Positions 25,821 to 35,169 of a stretch of 64,000 nt of DNA are shown here, piece after piece. The notes below the pieces were generated by a model. It had not been told where the DNA came from and did not search any database. It was given only the letters and a program-made list of their open reading frames with translations. A program made the position numbers and the translations under genes. The stretch comes from an uncultured Lachnospiraceae bacterium. GTDB lineage: Bacteria > Bacillota > Clostridia > Lachnospirales > Lachnospiraceae. Position 1 is the first letter of the stretch. Each line of letters begins with the position of its first letter. The stretch spans positions 85,548 through 149,547 of the forward strand of contig CATJTQ010000089.1 in assembly GCA_949743325.1 (NCBI GenBank), given 5' to 3'.

Positions 25821-27155
25821 TTACTCTATCAAAAGAACATCATCATTCAAAAATGATACTACTCTTCCTTCTATAAAACGTCCCGACAAATTTCTATCTG
25901 ATTTTACTGCAGCCTTAACATATTCCTTTGTATGTCCTACCATATATATACTATCGTCAAATTTTAACTGTTCTTCAATAAGTATTTCCATATTTTTACC
26001 AATATAATACTCCATAAATGTTTTTTTATTTTTTTTATTTAAATCAATAAGCTCACTGCTCCGATTAGTTTTTATATTTTCATCAACCTGATTATCCATC
26101 TGTGCAGCACGAGTACCAACTCTCTTAGAATATTTAAAAATATGCGTCTCGTAGAAATTGATTTCTTCAATAAAGGTTCTGCTCTCTAAAAATTCCGCAT
26201 CTGTCTCACCTGGAAAACCAACAATAACATCCGTTGTCAGCGCTGGGTGAATATAATATTCTTTTAACAAATCACAGCTTTTTTTATACTCAGCCGGACT
26301 ATAATGACGGTTCATTCGCTTTAACGTTGCCTGTGATCCACTCTGCAGCGACAAATGAAAATGCGGACATATTTTATCTAATTTTGATATTTCACGGACA
26401 AACTCCTCTGTCATAATTCTAGGCTCCAGTGAACTCAATCTTATTCTGGAAAGCCCTTCTATATTATTTATACTTTTAAGAAGGGATAGCAATATATTAT
26501 CATCACTATCCAAATCAACTTCCCCATTGAAGTCAGTTCCATATGAACTAACATGAATACCAGTCAGTACTATTTCTCTGTAACCATTTCCAACCAGCCT
26601 AACGACTTCTTCTAACACTTCTTTCGGTTTACGACTTCTTACCCTTCCTCTTGCGTAAGGTATCAAACAATAACTGCAAAACTGATTGCAGCCATCCTGT
26701 ATTTTTATATAAGCCCTTGTATGCTCTGCAGTATTAGAAATATTTAATACTTCATATTCTGTTTTTTCATGATTAATATCAAAATGAGCTATATATTTAC
26801 TATCACCGGTATATTTTTTTAATATCTGAACAATTTCATGCTTTTTATTATTACCTATTATAATATCCACACACTCATCATCTTTAAGTTTGTCCGCTGC
26901 AATCTGCGAATAACACCCCACCGCCACTACAACTGCATTAGGATTCATTTTTTTTGCCCTATGAATCATCTGTCTCGATTTACGGTCAGCTACATTAGTA
27001 ACAGTACATGTGTTAATAATATATATATCTGCCTCCGAATCGAAAGGAACTATTTGATACCCATTTTCAATTAACAACTGCTGCATTGCATCTGTCTCAT
27101 ATGAGTTCACTTTACATCCCAGACTATGAAATGCAACTTTTTCACCTATATTCAT
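25821..27155 (-). CDS. mtaB: tRNA t6A37 methylthiotransferase MtaB
   Basis: Radical-SAM enzyme converting t6A37 of tRNA to ms2t6A. N-terminal UPF0004 domain with cysteines in FHSLGCKVNSYETDA, INTCTVTN and VAVGCYSQIA; radical-SAM motif CNQFCSYCLIPYARGRVRS; C-terminal TRAM domain near residues 380-440. 444 residues from the ATG at 27155. GCKVNSYET and CNQFCSYCLIPY favour MtaB over MiaB. Confidence 0.95.
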   Translation of the reverse strand: MNIGEKVAFHSLGCKVNSYETDAMQQLLIENGYQIVPFDSEADIYIINTCTVTNVADRKSRQMIHRAKKMNPNAVVVAVGCYSQIAADKLKDDECVDIIIGNNKKHEIVQILKKYTGDSKYIAHFDINHEKTEYEVLNISNTAEHTRAYIKIQDGCNQFCSYCLIPYARGRVRSRKPKEVLEEVVRLVGNGYREIVLTGIHVSSYGTDFNGEVDLDSDDNILLSLLKSINNIEGLSRIRLSSLEPRIMTEEFVREISKLDKICPHFHLSLQSGSQATLKRMNRHYSPAEYKKSCDLLKEYYIHPALTTDVIVGFPGETDAEFLESRTFIEEINFYETHIFKYSKRVGTRAAQMDNQVDENIKTNRSSELIDLNKKNKKTFMEYYIGKNMEILIEEQLKFDDSIYMVGHTKEYVKAAVKSDRNLSGRFIEGRVVSFLNDDVLLIE

Positions 27156-27234
27156 CAAATTACCACTTTCTGTTTAATTTTGGTTTAACTATAACAACTA
27201 AACCAGCTTTATTTTTTATTTTACGCTAAATATA

Positions 27235-27263
27235 TTGACTTTTAAAACCAATAATTGTAATAT
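27235..27263 (+). promoter_or_regulatory. Promoter of the HPr-like gene
   Basis: TTGACT (27235-27240), 17 bases, TAATAT (27258-27263), then AGGGAGG before the ATG at 27306. Confidence 0.7.
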
Positions 27264-27305
27264 AAATTTGTAATAAGTAAACATTAAACAAGGGAGGTCC
27301 AAGTA

Positions 27306-27536
27306 ATGAAAACAATTAAAATCACATTAAACTCCATCGATAAGGTAAAGTCTTTTGTTAATGACATTACGAAATATGACTATGACTTTGATTTAGTTTC
27401 AGGAAGATATGTAATTGATGCAAAGTCTATAATGGGTATTTTCAGCCTTGATTTATCAAAACCGATCGACTTAAATATTCATGCAGAAGATAATGTTGAT
27501 GAAATATTAGAAACATTAAAACCATATCAGGTTTAA
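27306..27536 (+). CDS. HPr-like protein lacking the phosphorylatable histidine
   Basis: 76-residue protein with the HPr fold pattern: MKTIKITLNSIDKVKSFVND and YVIDAKSIMGIFSLDLSKPI, which matches the KSIMGIMSL region around regulatory Ser46 (here S41). The His15 site is absent: position 15 is Lys and the only His is at 59. It therefore cannot accept phosphate from enzyme I at the usual site, and resembles Crh in that respect. Monocistronic with its own promoter and strong terminator, suggesting abundant expression. Confidence 0.88.
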   Translation: MKTIKITLNSIDKVKSFVNDITKYDYDFDLVSGRYVIDAKSIMGIFSLDLSKPIDLNIHAEDNVDEILETLKPYQV

Positions 27537-27563
27537 TAATATTATAACTTCATCATGTAGGTT

Positions 27564-27597
27564 CGCCCCACGCTTAATAAGTGTGGGGCGATTTTTA
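27564..27597 (+). terminator. Terminator of the HPr-like gene
   Basis: CGCCCCAC (27564-27571) pairs with GTGGGGCG (27583-27590), then ATTTTTATT. T-rich only on the plus strand. Confidence 0.92.
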
Positions 27598-27674
27598 TTA
27601 CACAGCAGAAAATAATATTTCTTCAATAATAATATGCCTTATAACAACAATAATATCAACAACAAACGACCCTT

Positions 27675-28856
27675 CTATTTTACATTGATTATTTCTGTCG
27701 TCTCAATAGCTTCTTTAACCATACTTTCTATTTTCTCATTTAAATATGTTTCTGAATGTTTTATAACTTTCAAATTAGGTTTTGTTACAGGATGTTTTGC
27801 CACAAATATTGTACAGCAATCCTCATACGGCAGAATCGATGTCTCAAATGTTCCGATTCTCTCAGCAACTGCTATAATCTCCTGCTTGTCCATACCTATA
27901 AGGGGTCTGTATACCGGAAGACTACATACCTCATTTGTAACAAAAAGACTCTGCATTGTCTGACTTGCAACCTGTCCAATGCTCTCTCCTGTAATTAAAC
28001 CAAGCGCATTATTTTCTTTTGCAAAATGTTCTGCAATCCTCATCATATACCGCCTCATAATGATAGTAAGTTCATCATGAGGGCATTTATCATAAATATA
28101 TAACTGAATATCAGTAAAGTTAACAATATGGAGTTTTATTGGACCAGCATATTTAGCAACTGACTGAGCCAAATCTACTACTTTTTGCTTTGCTCTCTCA
28201 CTTGTATAAGGAGGAGCATGAAAATATACAGCATCTATCTGAACGCCTCTCTTGGCAATCATATAACCAGCAACCGGACTGTCAATACCTCCTGACAACA
28301 GCAAAGCGGCCTTTCCGCTTGTTCCAATAGGCATACCTCCCGGACCAGGAATAATATCTGAATATATATATACTTTTTCACGGATTTCTATATTTATAAT
28401 AAGTTCTGGCTTATGAACATCAACTGTAAAACCAGGCATTACATCTAATATTTTCTCACCCAAAAGAGCGTTTATCTCCATAGAATTAAGCGAAAAACTC
28501 TTATTGGCACGTCTGGCATTAACTTTAAATGTGCAGACCCTTCCATCATATGCCTCTTTCACATAAGATTCAACCGCTCTGCAAAGAGAATCTACACCAT
28601 TATTTTCCACATGAATTACAGGACATATCCCAACAATTCCAAATACTCTCTTAAGACATTCAACAGTCTCTTCATAATCATAATCGGATAAACATTCTAC
28701 ATAAACTCTTCCCTGCTTTTTAGTTACCTCGAACTTACCATCGGCATTTTCCAGGGAATATTTTATCTGTCTGACAAGAGCATCCTCAAAAATATGCCTG
28801 TTCTTACCCTTTATTCCAATTTCACCGTACTTTATCAAAAAAGATGTATAATTCAT
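27675..28856 (-). CDS. thiI: tRNA 4-thiouridine sulfurtransferase ThiI
   Basis: Transfers sulfur to U8 of tRNA. N-terminal ferredoxin-like and THUMP domains (FLIKYGEIGIKGKNRHIFED), PP-loop ATP site SGGIDSPVAGYMIAKRG, and LITGESIGQVASQT near the end. 393 residues with no C-terminal rhodanese domain, the short Gram-positive form; a Cys pair occurs in YEDCCTIFVAKHP. Normally served by a cysteine desulfurase (NifZ-type), not seen in the window. Confidence 0.95.
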   Translation of the reverse strand: MNYTSFLIKYGEIGIKGKNRHIFEDALVRQIKYSLENADGKFEVTKKQGRVYVECLSDYDYEETVECLKRVFGIVGICPVIHVENNGVDSLCRAVESYVKEAYDGRVCTFKVNARRANKSFSLNSMEINALLGEKILDVMPGFTVDVHKPELIINIEIREKVYIYSDIIPGPGGMPIGTSGKAALLLSGGIDSPVAGYMIAKRGVQIDAVYFHAPPYTSERAKQKVVDLAQSVAKYAGPIKLHIVNFTDIQLYIYDKCPHDELTIIMRRYMMRIAEHFAKENNALGLITGESIGQVASQTMQSLFVTNEVCSLPVYRPLIGMDKQEIIAVAERIGTFETSILPYEDCCTIFVAKHPVTKPNLKVIKHSETYLNEKIESMVKEAIETTEIINVK

Positions 28857-29018
28857 ATATTCCTCCGCACAAAAACCTCATTTGCCAATCAAAACCAATC
28901 TTATTGGAGTTCATAATAGGCAGTATTATTTTGCCGCCATTGTTATTTATTTTATCATAACTATTAAATTTTAGCAATATTTTTTTACATTTATATCCAG
29001 CTATTGTACCATAATTAT

Positions 29019-30326
29019 TTACTGCAGAACTTTTGACAAAATATCAGCCAATGGCTCCATAGCATTTAGTTCTTCCTGCAAAGTATTATTCTGAGCACCA
29101 ACTTCAACAAGCATAGATTTTGGTTTTAAATGTAAATTATATCTATAACCCTTTAAATATATTTTTCTCATAAGACCAGGATAATATTTTGCCGCCTCAA
29201 TTTGAAGTTTTAAACTGAACGAAAGATTCTCATCTATGTAAGGATTTTGCAGATAATCGATTTTACCATTTTTATTAGTATAACTTAATCCATTAAAAAA
29301 CATTATTTTTGCAGTCTGTTTTCCATTGATATCAGTAACTAATTTATCCCCCTCGATTCCGTCTCTATGTAAATCAATAACTACTTCAATACTTGGATTA
29401 TCTTTTAATATCTTAGTAACATTTTTACAGGCAAGAGAATATGCCTTATTTCTATCAATTTTGCCATCAATTAAATCATAACATGTCGTATCATGTATTA
29501 CATTAAAACCATATTTTTCTGTGAGCAGTTTTGCTAAATAGTCTCCAACTCCTACTACCATAGTTGATGAATCATTTTTTTTCGAATCTACAAATTCCTC
29601 CTGGGAATGGGTATGATATATTAAAATCTGCGGCGATGATGAATCAGATTTCATTTTCATATCCATACCCAAAAGTTTTGAGGCATCCAACTGCTCTTTC
29701 GTAATATTTGTAGTACTGTCAACCGTATAAAAATTATTCATTAAAAAATCAAAATCAAGGGTTGCCGCATCGTATGATATACCAGTAACTTCTTTTTCCT
29801 CCTGAATATTATCTACTGCTATCTCTGCATTTGTCGAAACTGCCTCTTCATTCTCTCTAATTGCCTCATTCTCTATTTCCTCTAAAGAAGTAACTGTATC
29901 AATATTAACTTCTGCCTCATCCTCTAGTATAATATTTGCATGAATATCGTCTTCAATATTTTGAGAAACTACACTGATAGCACAATCATACCCTTCTTGG
30001 GAAACTGCATTTCCTAAAGTTTGTCGGTCTTGCTTCTGCATAACAGCTTCATATGAAAAAGGATTTAAAAATCCATACATTGAGAAAAATTCAGATATTT
30101 TCTGACTTTTTTCCCCGTCTGCAGAGGAGGTATAGTTAACTGCCGGAAACAGCATTTTAGCACTTAAGTCTAAACTTCCAGCCCATATCCTTTCCTGCAT
30201 TTTATATGCGGCATCTTTACACATTTCTTTAGAAAAGTTTGTAACGCCAAAAAATATTATATATATCCCTAAAATAAAAATTATTGTCCAAGTAAACACC
30301 AAAACGGTTTTTGAACGATGAGCCAA
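29019..30326 (-). CDS. spoIIP: Stage II sporulation protein P
   Basis: Amidase/endopeptidase of the engulfment complex that digests septal peptidoglycan with SpoIID. N-terminal membrane helix (about residues 8-28), long acidic linker (about 120-200, many Glu/Ile), then the catalytic domain QILIYHTHSQEEFVDS, VVIDLHRDGIEGD and MLVEVGAQNNTLQEE. TTG start, 6 bases after GGGGAG. It lies downstream of gpr, as in Bacillus. Strong evidence that the organism makes spores. Confidence 0.94.
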   Translation of the reverse strand: MAHRSKTVLVFTWTIIFILGIYIIFFGVTNFSKEMCKDAAYKMQERIWAGSLDLSAKMLFPAVNYTSSADGEKSQKISEFFSMYGFLNPFSYEAVMQKQDRQTLGNAVSQEGYDCAISVVSQNIEDDIHANIILEDEAEVNIDTVTSLEEIENEAIRENEEAVSTNAEIAVDNIQEEKEVTGISYDAATLDFDFLMNNFYTVDSTTNITKEQLDASKLLGMDMKMKSDSSSPQILIYHTHSQEEFVDSKKNDSSTMVVGVGDYLAKLLTEKYGFNVIHDTTCYDLIDGKIDRNKAYSLACKNVTKILKDNPSIEVVIDLHRDGIEGDKLVTDINGKQTAKIMFFNGLSYTNKNGKIDYLQNPYIDENLSFSLKLQIEAAKYYPGLMRKIYLKGYRYNLHLKPKSMLVEVGAQNNTLQEELNAMEPLADILSKVLQ

Positions 30327-30413
30327 ACCATACTCCCCCTGTCCAAAAAATTTCTCTGTTGTTTAACAATATATTCTCTATTTTAGTTTTTTATTCCTGC
30401 ACATTATTCAACA

Positions 30414-31385
30414 TTACTCTACAGCAAAAGCTATATTTAAAGCCTCAGATATTGTAAATCCCAGCATTTTAACAGTTTCATCCATATCTTTGGGAGTGAC
30501 AAACATTCCATTTAGATGAGGTGCAATTAACTCCCTAACTAACTCGTGCTTTTCAGTGGCATTAAACATTCTAAGCGTACTGCCCATACTTTTTAGCTGG
30601 CTTGATTCCTCCATAGCATGAATCAAATTCTCCATAGTATCATTTACAATTGTACTTGTCTCAACTACAGTTGGAACGCCAATTGCAATTACTGGAACGC
30701 CAAGACTTTTTTCTGTCAGACCATTTCTGTGATTTCCTACACCAGAACCGGGATGAATTCCCGTATTGGCAATTTGTATAGTACGACTCAGTCTCTTAGT
30801 ATTTCTTGCAGCCAGCGCATCAATAGCAATTACTACATCAGGATTTGTCTCCTCAACAATCCCTCTTACGATCTCTGAAGCTTCCATTCCTGTCTGTGCC
30901 ATAACTCCAGGTATAATACCGCTTATTTTATGAATTTTCTCTTTACCTAATGCTATCTTGCCATATTCATTGACAATATGCCTTGTTATTAACAAGTTAT
31001 CTATTACTTTTGGCCCAAGAGAATCAGGAGTTATCTGTGAATTCCCCAAACCTACTACTAAAATTGACTGTTCATCATCACATTTAGGCAACAGTAACCT
31101 CAAATGCTTTGCCAGTTCAACCGAGACTTCTCTGTGATAATTTTCGTCAGGAACTGACATGTTTGGCGCTTCCAGCGTAATATATATACCTTTTGGCTTA
31201 CCCATAGCTTTTGCGCCTTTTTCCGTTGTTATTTTAACTTTCGTAACTCTAATATCAGTTTTTTCATTATAATCCTCTTCCAGTTCAACCCCGCTTATCT
31301 CTACATTATCTTCTTCAAACCGTTCTCTCTCTTCCAAGGCAAGATCCGTTCTTGTCTGATACCTTTCCAGCCTGTATTCACGCAT
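30414..31385 (-). CDS. gpr: Germination protease GPR
   Basis: Aspartic-type protease (family A25) that starts breakdown of small acid-soluble spore proteins at germination. RTDLALEERERF near the N-terminus is the propeptide region; VVGLGNSQITPDSLGPKVID and VIAIDALAARN are signatures. 323 residues. GGGAGG lies before the ATG. Next to spoIIP on one side and divergent from rpsT on the other, the classic clostridial order. Confidence 0.95.
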   Translation of the reverse strand: MREYRLERYQTRTDLALEERERFEEDNVEISGVELEEDYNEKTDIRVTKVKITTEKGAKAMGKPKGIYITLEAPNMSVPDENYHREVSVELAKHLRLLLPKCDDEQSILVVGLGNSQITPDSLGPKVIDNLLITRHIVNEYGKIALGKEKIHKISGIIPGVMAQTGMEASEIVRGIVEETNPDVVIAIDALAARNTKRLSRTIQIANTGIHPGSGVGNHRNGLTEKSLGVPVIAIGVPTVVETSTIVNDTMENLIHAMEESSQLKSMGSTLRMFNATEKHELVRELIAPHLNGMFVTPKDMDETVKMLGFTISEALNIAFAVE

Positions 31386-31452
31386 AGTTCTGCCTCCCTG
31401 AATAGTTAAACATTTCTAAACATATTTTTTGCATTTTACTTAAAAATATGTA

Positions 31453-31481
31453 TTGACAACAAATCATTTTTACATTAAAAT
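31453..31481 (+). promoter_or_regulatory. Promoter of rpsT
   Basis: TTGACA (31453-31458), 17 bases, TAAAAT (31476-31481). The transcript would carry a leader of about 150 bases. Confidence 0.75.
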
Positions 31482-31487
31482 ATGTAA

Positions 31488-31639
31488 TAGTGCTGTGAAA
31501 CTCGTCTTGGAGGGTTTTCATGGAAGTGTGTGCTAAATCGTCCGTGTCCTGATTTAGTACAGGCATTTTTTGAGGGCATGCTGTTTCCCTTGCCCAACTG
31601 ATTGAACAAAGTATAAGAATATTTTTGGAGGAATGAAAA
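31488..31639 (+). ncRNA. Structured rpsT leader with possible leader peptide and attenuator
   Basis: The leader contains a ten-codon frame, 31520-31552, MEVCAKSSVS, with GGAGGG 5-6 bases upstream. Its end overlaps a possible hairpin CTAAATC / GATTTAG (31533-31539, 31551-31557), and an overlapping alternative hairpin TGTCCTG / CAGGCA (about 31545-31565) is followed by six Ts, like a terminator. A further stem GGGCA / TGCCC follows. The two first hairpins exclude each other. Function is inferred, not known. Confidence 0.45.
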
Positions 31640-31903
31640 ATGGCTAATATCAAGTCAGCTAAGAAAAGAATTAAAGTTATTGAAAAAAAGACTGCAAGAA
31701 ACAAAGCAATCCGTTCTAGAGTAAAGACTTCTATTAAGAAAGTAGAAGCCGCTGTTGCAGCTAAAGACGTACAGACTGCAAAAACTGCCTTAAAAGTTGC
31801 TACATCTGATATTGCTAAAGCTACTAAGAAAGGTATTTACCATAAGAATAACGCTTCAAGAAAAGTTTCAAGATTAGCATCATTAGTGAACTCTATAGCT
31901 TAA
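31640..31903 (+). CDS. rpsT: Ribosomal protein S20
   Basis: Small-subunit protein bS20, 87 residues, MANIKSAKKRIKVIEKKTARNKAIRSRVKT with the Lys-rich helical pattern. TTGGAGGA lies upstream of the ATG. Monocistronic with its own promoter and terminator and a long leader. Confidence 0.98.
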   Translation: MANIKSAKKRIKVIEKKTARNKAIRSRVKTSIKKVEAAVAAKDVQTAKTALKVATSDIAKATKKGIYHKNNASRKVSRLASLVNSIA

Positions 31904-31916
31904 TTATAAAATAATT

Positions 31917-31955
31917 TTAAAAACAGTCAGTTTTACTTAACTGACTGTTTTCTTT
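31917..31955. terminator. Bidirectional terminator between rpsT and holA
   Basis: AAACAGTCAGTT / AACTGACTGTTT stem (31921-31932 with 31939-31950) and T-runs on both strands. It overlaps the last codons of holA. Confidence 0.9.
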
Positions 31956-32929
31956 TTACTATATTTTACAATTAATAACTCTACACCTAGTTTATCGGCT
32001 ATACGACCTTTTTTTATACTCTCCTCTGTGTCAACGCAATTCTGAACAGCATCTTTAAGAATAGAAGTCTTAAAACCTTTTGATTGATTTATATACTGAT
32101 TTACAACAAAACCGTGAAGTCCTGTAATTTTAGCAATATCGTCTCTTCCTCTGTTAAGCTTCGTAAGCTCTTTAACTTGATACAGCAGCCAAAACTGCCT
32201 TGAAATAAGCGCTAAAATTCTCAGCGGAGGTTCTTTAAGCGTTAAAAGATCATAGTATAAATCAAGAGCTTTTTTTTGATTTTGCTCCCCTATAGCCCTG
32301 ACCATCTCAAATATTCTGCTGCTAGTCTGCTCTGTGCAGATTTGCCTGACATCCTCTTCAGTTATAGATTCTTTGTCAATTGTATAACATATAAGTTTTT
32401 CAAGTTCAGAGGCAATATTTTCCATATCAACCCCTGTCTTTTGCAGAAAAAGAGTTACTGCCGCTTTAGTAACCTGACAATTTTCTTTTTTTATCCTGCT
32501 AAGAACCCATTTTTCCAATATTTTCTCGTTCTGTCTTGGAAATTCAACTATTCTTCCATATTTTTTTACTGACTTATATAACTTAGTTCTCTTATCGACA
32601 TCACTTTCGACAAAAAGTAAAATTGATGTATCTGGTATCTCTGCAGCATACTCAGCAAGCTCATCAGATGACTTTTTAAAAAACCCCGTATTTTCAAGAA
32701 TAATAAGCCTGTATTCAGCAAAGAAAGGAAGGGTCTGCGACAGGTCTATAATCTCTCTCGGATTGACATTTTTACCTTCATACTGATTAAAATTTATCGT
32801 ATCTTCATCGTCAATACAAGCATTCTTAAGCTTATTTTTATACTCTCTCTTTAAATAAGTCTCATCTCCGAAAAAAAGATATATCTTATAAAATTTTCCG
32901 GCCGCCAGCTCCTTCTGTAATTCTTTCAC
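31937..32929 (-). CDS. holA: DNA polymerase III delta subunit
   Basis: Clamp-loader subunit that opens the beta clamp. YKIYLFFGDETYLKREYKNKL at the N-terminus, then DTSILLFVESDVDKRTKLYK and EKWVLSRIKKE; helical C-domain with ILALISRQFWLLYQVKEL. 330 residues. Starts with GTG after AGGGGA. Lies next to rpsT as in Bacillus. serS lies 16 bases upstream. Confidence 0.93.
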   Translation of the reverse strand: MKELQKELAAGKFYKIYLFFGDETYLKREYKNKLKNACIDDEDTINFNQYEGKNVNPREIIDLSQTLPFFAEYRLIILENTGFFKKSSDELAEYAAEIPDTSILLFVESDVDKRTKLYKSVKKYGRIVEFPRQNEKILEKWVLSRIKKENCQVTKAAVTLFLQKTGVDMENIASELEKLICYTIDKESITEEDVRQICTEQTSSRIFEMVRAIGEQNQKKALDLYYDLLTLKEPPLRILALISRQFWLLYQVKELTKLNRGRDDIAKITGLHGFVVNQYINQSKGFKTSILKDAVQNCVDTEESIKKGRIADKLGVELLIVKYSKKKTVS

Positions 32930-32945
32930 ATAAACATCCCCTATG

Positions 32946-34226
32946 TTACTTTATTAAATCTTTACCACCCATATATGGTCTAAGTGCCTCTGGAATTCTT
33001 ATTGTTCCATCCTCATTTAAATTATTTTCTAAAAAGGCTATTAACATACGCGGCGGAGCTACAACTGTGTTATTGAGTGTATGTGCAAAATATTTTTCGC
33101 CTTTCTCTCCTCTAACACGTATTTTAAGACGGCGCGCCTGTGCATCACCTAGATTTGAACAGCTTCCAACTTCAAAATATTTCTTCTGACGAGGAGACCA
33201 TGCCTCCACATCACATGATTTCACTTTTAAATCTGCTAAATCTCCAGAACAGCACTCTAATGTTCGCACCGGAATATCAAGGCTTCTAAATAAATCCACT
33301 GTATTCTGCCACAACTTTTCATACCATTTTTGTGACTCCTCCGGTTTACACACTACAATCATTTCCTGCTTTTCAAACTGGTGTATACGATATACTCCTC
33401 GCTCTTCGATACCATGAGCACCCTTCTCTTTACGGAAACAAGGCGAATAGCTTGTAAGTGTATATGGAAGATTCTCTTCATTATTTATTGTGTCAATAAA
33501 TTTACCGATCATTGAATGTTCTGATGTACCAATTAAGTATAAATCCTCACCCTCAATTTTGTACATCATTGAGTCCATCTCCTCAAAACTCATAACTCCT
33601 GTCACTACGCCAGAACGGATCATAAATGGAGGCACACAGTAAGTAAATCCTCTGTCAATCATAAAATCTCTTGCATATGTCAAAATCCCAGAATGAAGTC
33701 TTGCTATATCACCCATTAAATAATAGAAACCATTACCCGCAACTTTTGCAGCACTGTCCAAATCTATTCCATTAAATTTCTGCATTATTTCAGTGTGATA
33801 TGGTATCTCAAAATCAGGCACCAGCGGCTCACCAAACTTCTCTATTTCCACATTGGCTGAATCATCTGGTCCAATAGGAACTGATGGATCAATTATATTA
33901 GGAATTTTCATCATAATATCTGTAACTTTCTTGTTAAGCTCTCTCTCATCAGCCTCAAGCTGCTCAAGCCTTGCCGCGCTCTCATTAACCTTTTTCTTTA
34001 CTTCCTCGGCCTCATCCTTCTTACCCTGTGCCATCAATGCGCCAATCTGTTTTGATATTTTCTTTCTCTCCGCACGTAGATTATCCGCTTCCTGCTGTGT
34101 CTTTCTTGCCTTGACATCAAGCTCGATAACCTCATCTACAAGCGGCAGTTTTTTATCCTGAAACTTATTTTTAATATTCTGTTTTACAATATCTGGATTT
34201 TCTCTTAAAAACTTTAAATCAATCAT
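32946..34226 (-). CDS. serS: Seryl-tRNA synthetase
   Basis: Class II synthetase charging tRNA-Ser. N-terminal coiled-coil arm (MIDLKFLRENPDIVKQNIKNK ... KQIGALMAQGKKDEAEEV), catalytic motif 2 RKEKGAHGIEERGVYRIHQFEK, and motif 3 NNTVVAPPRMLIAFLEN. ATG at 34226 with AAGGAG upstream gives 426 residues, the family length; an upstream extension lacks a ribosome site. Confidence 0.97.
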   Translation of the reverse strand: MIDLKFLRENPDIVKQNIKNKFQDKKLPLVDEVIELDVKARKTQQEADNLRAERKKISKQIGALMAQGKKDEAEEVKKKVNESAARLEQLEADERELNKKVTDIMMKIPNIIDPSVPIGPDDSANVEIEKFGEPLVPDFEIPYHTEIMQKFNGIDLDSAAKVAGNGFYYLMGDIARLHSGILTYARDFMIDRGFTYCVPPFMIRSGVVTGVMSFEEMDSMMYKIEGEDLYLIGTSEHSMIGKFIDTINNEENLPYTLTSYSPCFRKEKGAHGIEERGVYRIHQFEKQEMIVVCKPEESQKWYEKLWQNTVDLFRSLDIPVRTLECCSGDLADLKVKSCDVEAWSPRQKKYFEVGSCSNLGDAQARRLKIRVRGEKGEKYFAHTLNNTVVAPPRMLIAFLENNLNEDGTIRIPEALRPYMGGKDLIK

Positions 34227-34318
34227 CGTAAACTCTCCTTTATATATATCTGTATTTTTTAAGATAAACAACTAACGTGTATTTTAACACAAATATTCCA
34301 ATTATGTCAATTTATTCA

Positions 34319-35104
34319 TCATTTGCTGCGCGATAACTGATTCATTCTTTTATAATAAAACACGTATTGCTGATAAACGCCTGCCCATTTCCCTTTCATC
34401 CATGCCGGCATAACAGAAGCATAATCTTCATCAATTATTTTTTTCATCCATGTATCAATGGGACACGCCTCCAACTTATGTAAACCAAAAAGGCAGACAC
34501 AATTGGCAACCTTTTTACCTATTCCTTTTACAGTCATAAGTTCTTTCATAGTATCCTCATAACTCAGCTGCGCTAAACTATCACTATATTTCTCAGGAGT
34601 ATAATATTTAGCAGTCTCAATTATATATTCATCCCTATATCCCAATCCTAAATCTGATAAATCTTCTTTCTTTAATTCTTTAAGCATCTCATATGTCGGA
34701 AACTGCTTAAACTTTTCACATATTGCTTTCAAACTTTTAGTAATACGCGGAATATTATTATTCTGAGATATGACAAATGAGATTAACATCTCCCAAAAAT
34801 CCTGATTTAGAATACGTATACCTCTGCCATATTGCGCAGCACTGCTTAAAAAAACATCTTCTTTGTCTATTGAGGCAATTATATCTCCATAATCTGTATC
34901 TAAATCAAGATACTCTCTCCATACTCTATTAAACTCTTCCTCATCACAAGAAAAAGTGAATTTATTTTTTTCCTGAACTATTGTGACAGATTCATCCAAT
35001 CTATATATTTTATAACTGTTCTCATCTGTCTTTTCCCATCTGAAGCATTGCCCTGAATCAGCTATCTGTGCCAAATCCATATAATCATTTTCTATAGTAT
35101 ACAT
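34319..35104 (-). CDS. OGG1-type 8-oxoguanine DNA glycosylase
   Basis: Base-excision repair enzyme removing 8-oxoguanine and leaving an AP site. N-terminal OGG domain (DLAQIADSGQCFRWEKTD), then helix-hairpin-helix GPD motif: MTVKGIGKKVANCVCLFGL with catalytic Lys and downstream Asp in CPIDTWMKKI. 261 residues. Lies alone between serS and the YihY gene; long AT-rich gaps. Confidence 0.92.
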   Translation of the reverse strand: MYTIENDYMDLAQIADSGQCFRWEKTDENSYKIYRLDESVTIVQEKNKFTFSCDEEEFNRVWREYLDLDTDYGDIIASIDKEDVFLSSAAQYGRGIRILNQDFWEMLISFVISQNNNIPRITKSLKAICEKFKQFPTYEMLKELKKEDLSDLGLGYRDEYIIETAKYYTPEKYSDSLAQLSYEDTMKELMTVKGIGKKVANCVCLFGLHKLEACPIDTWMKKIIDEDYASVMPAWMKGKWAGVYQQYVFYYKRMNQLSRSK

Positions 35105-35169
35105 TTGTATTTCTCCTTAACAATTTATCATATGCATTCTACATTTCTACTTATTGTCAATTTATTTTA

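Noticed and set aside
31378..31704. 108-residue open frame antisense to rpsT and its leader
   Set aside because: It is a shadow of a real promoter, leader and ribosomal gene on the other strand.
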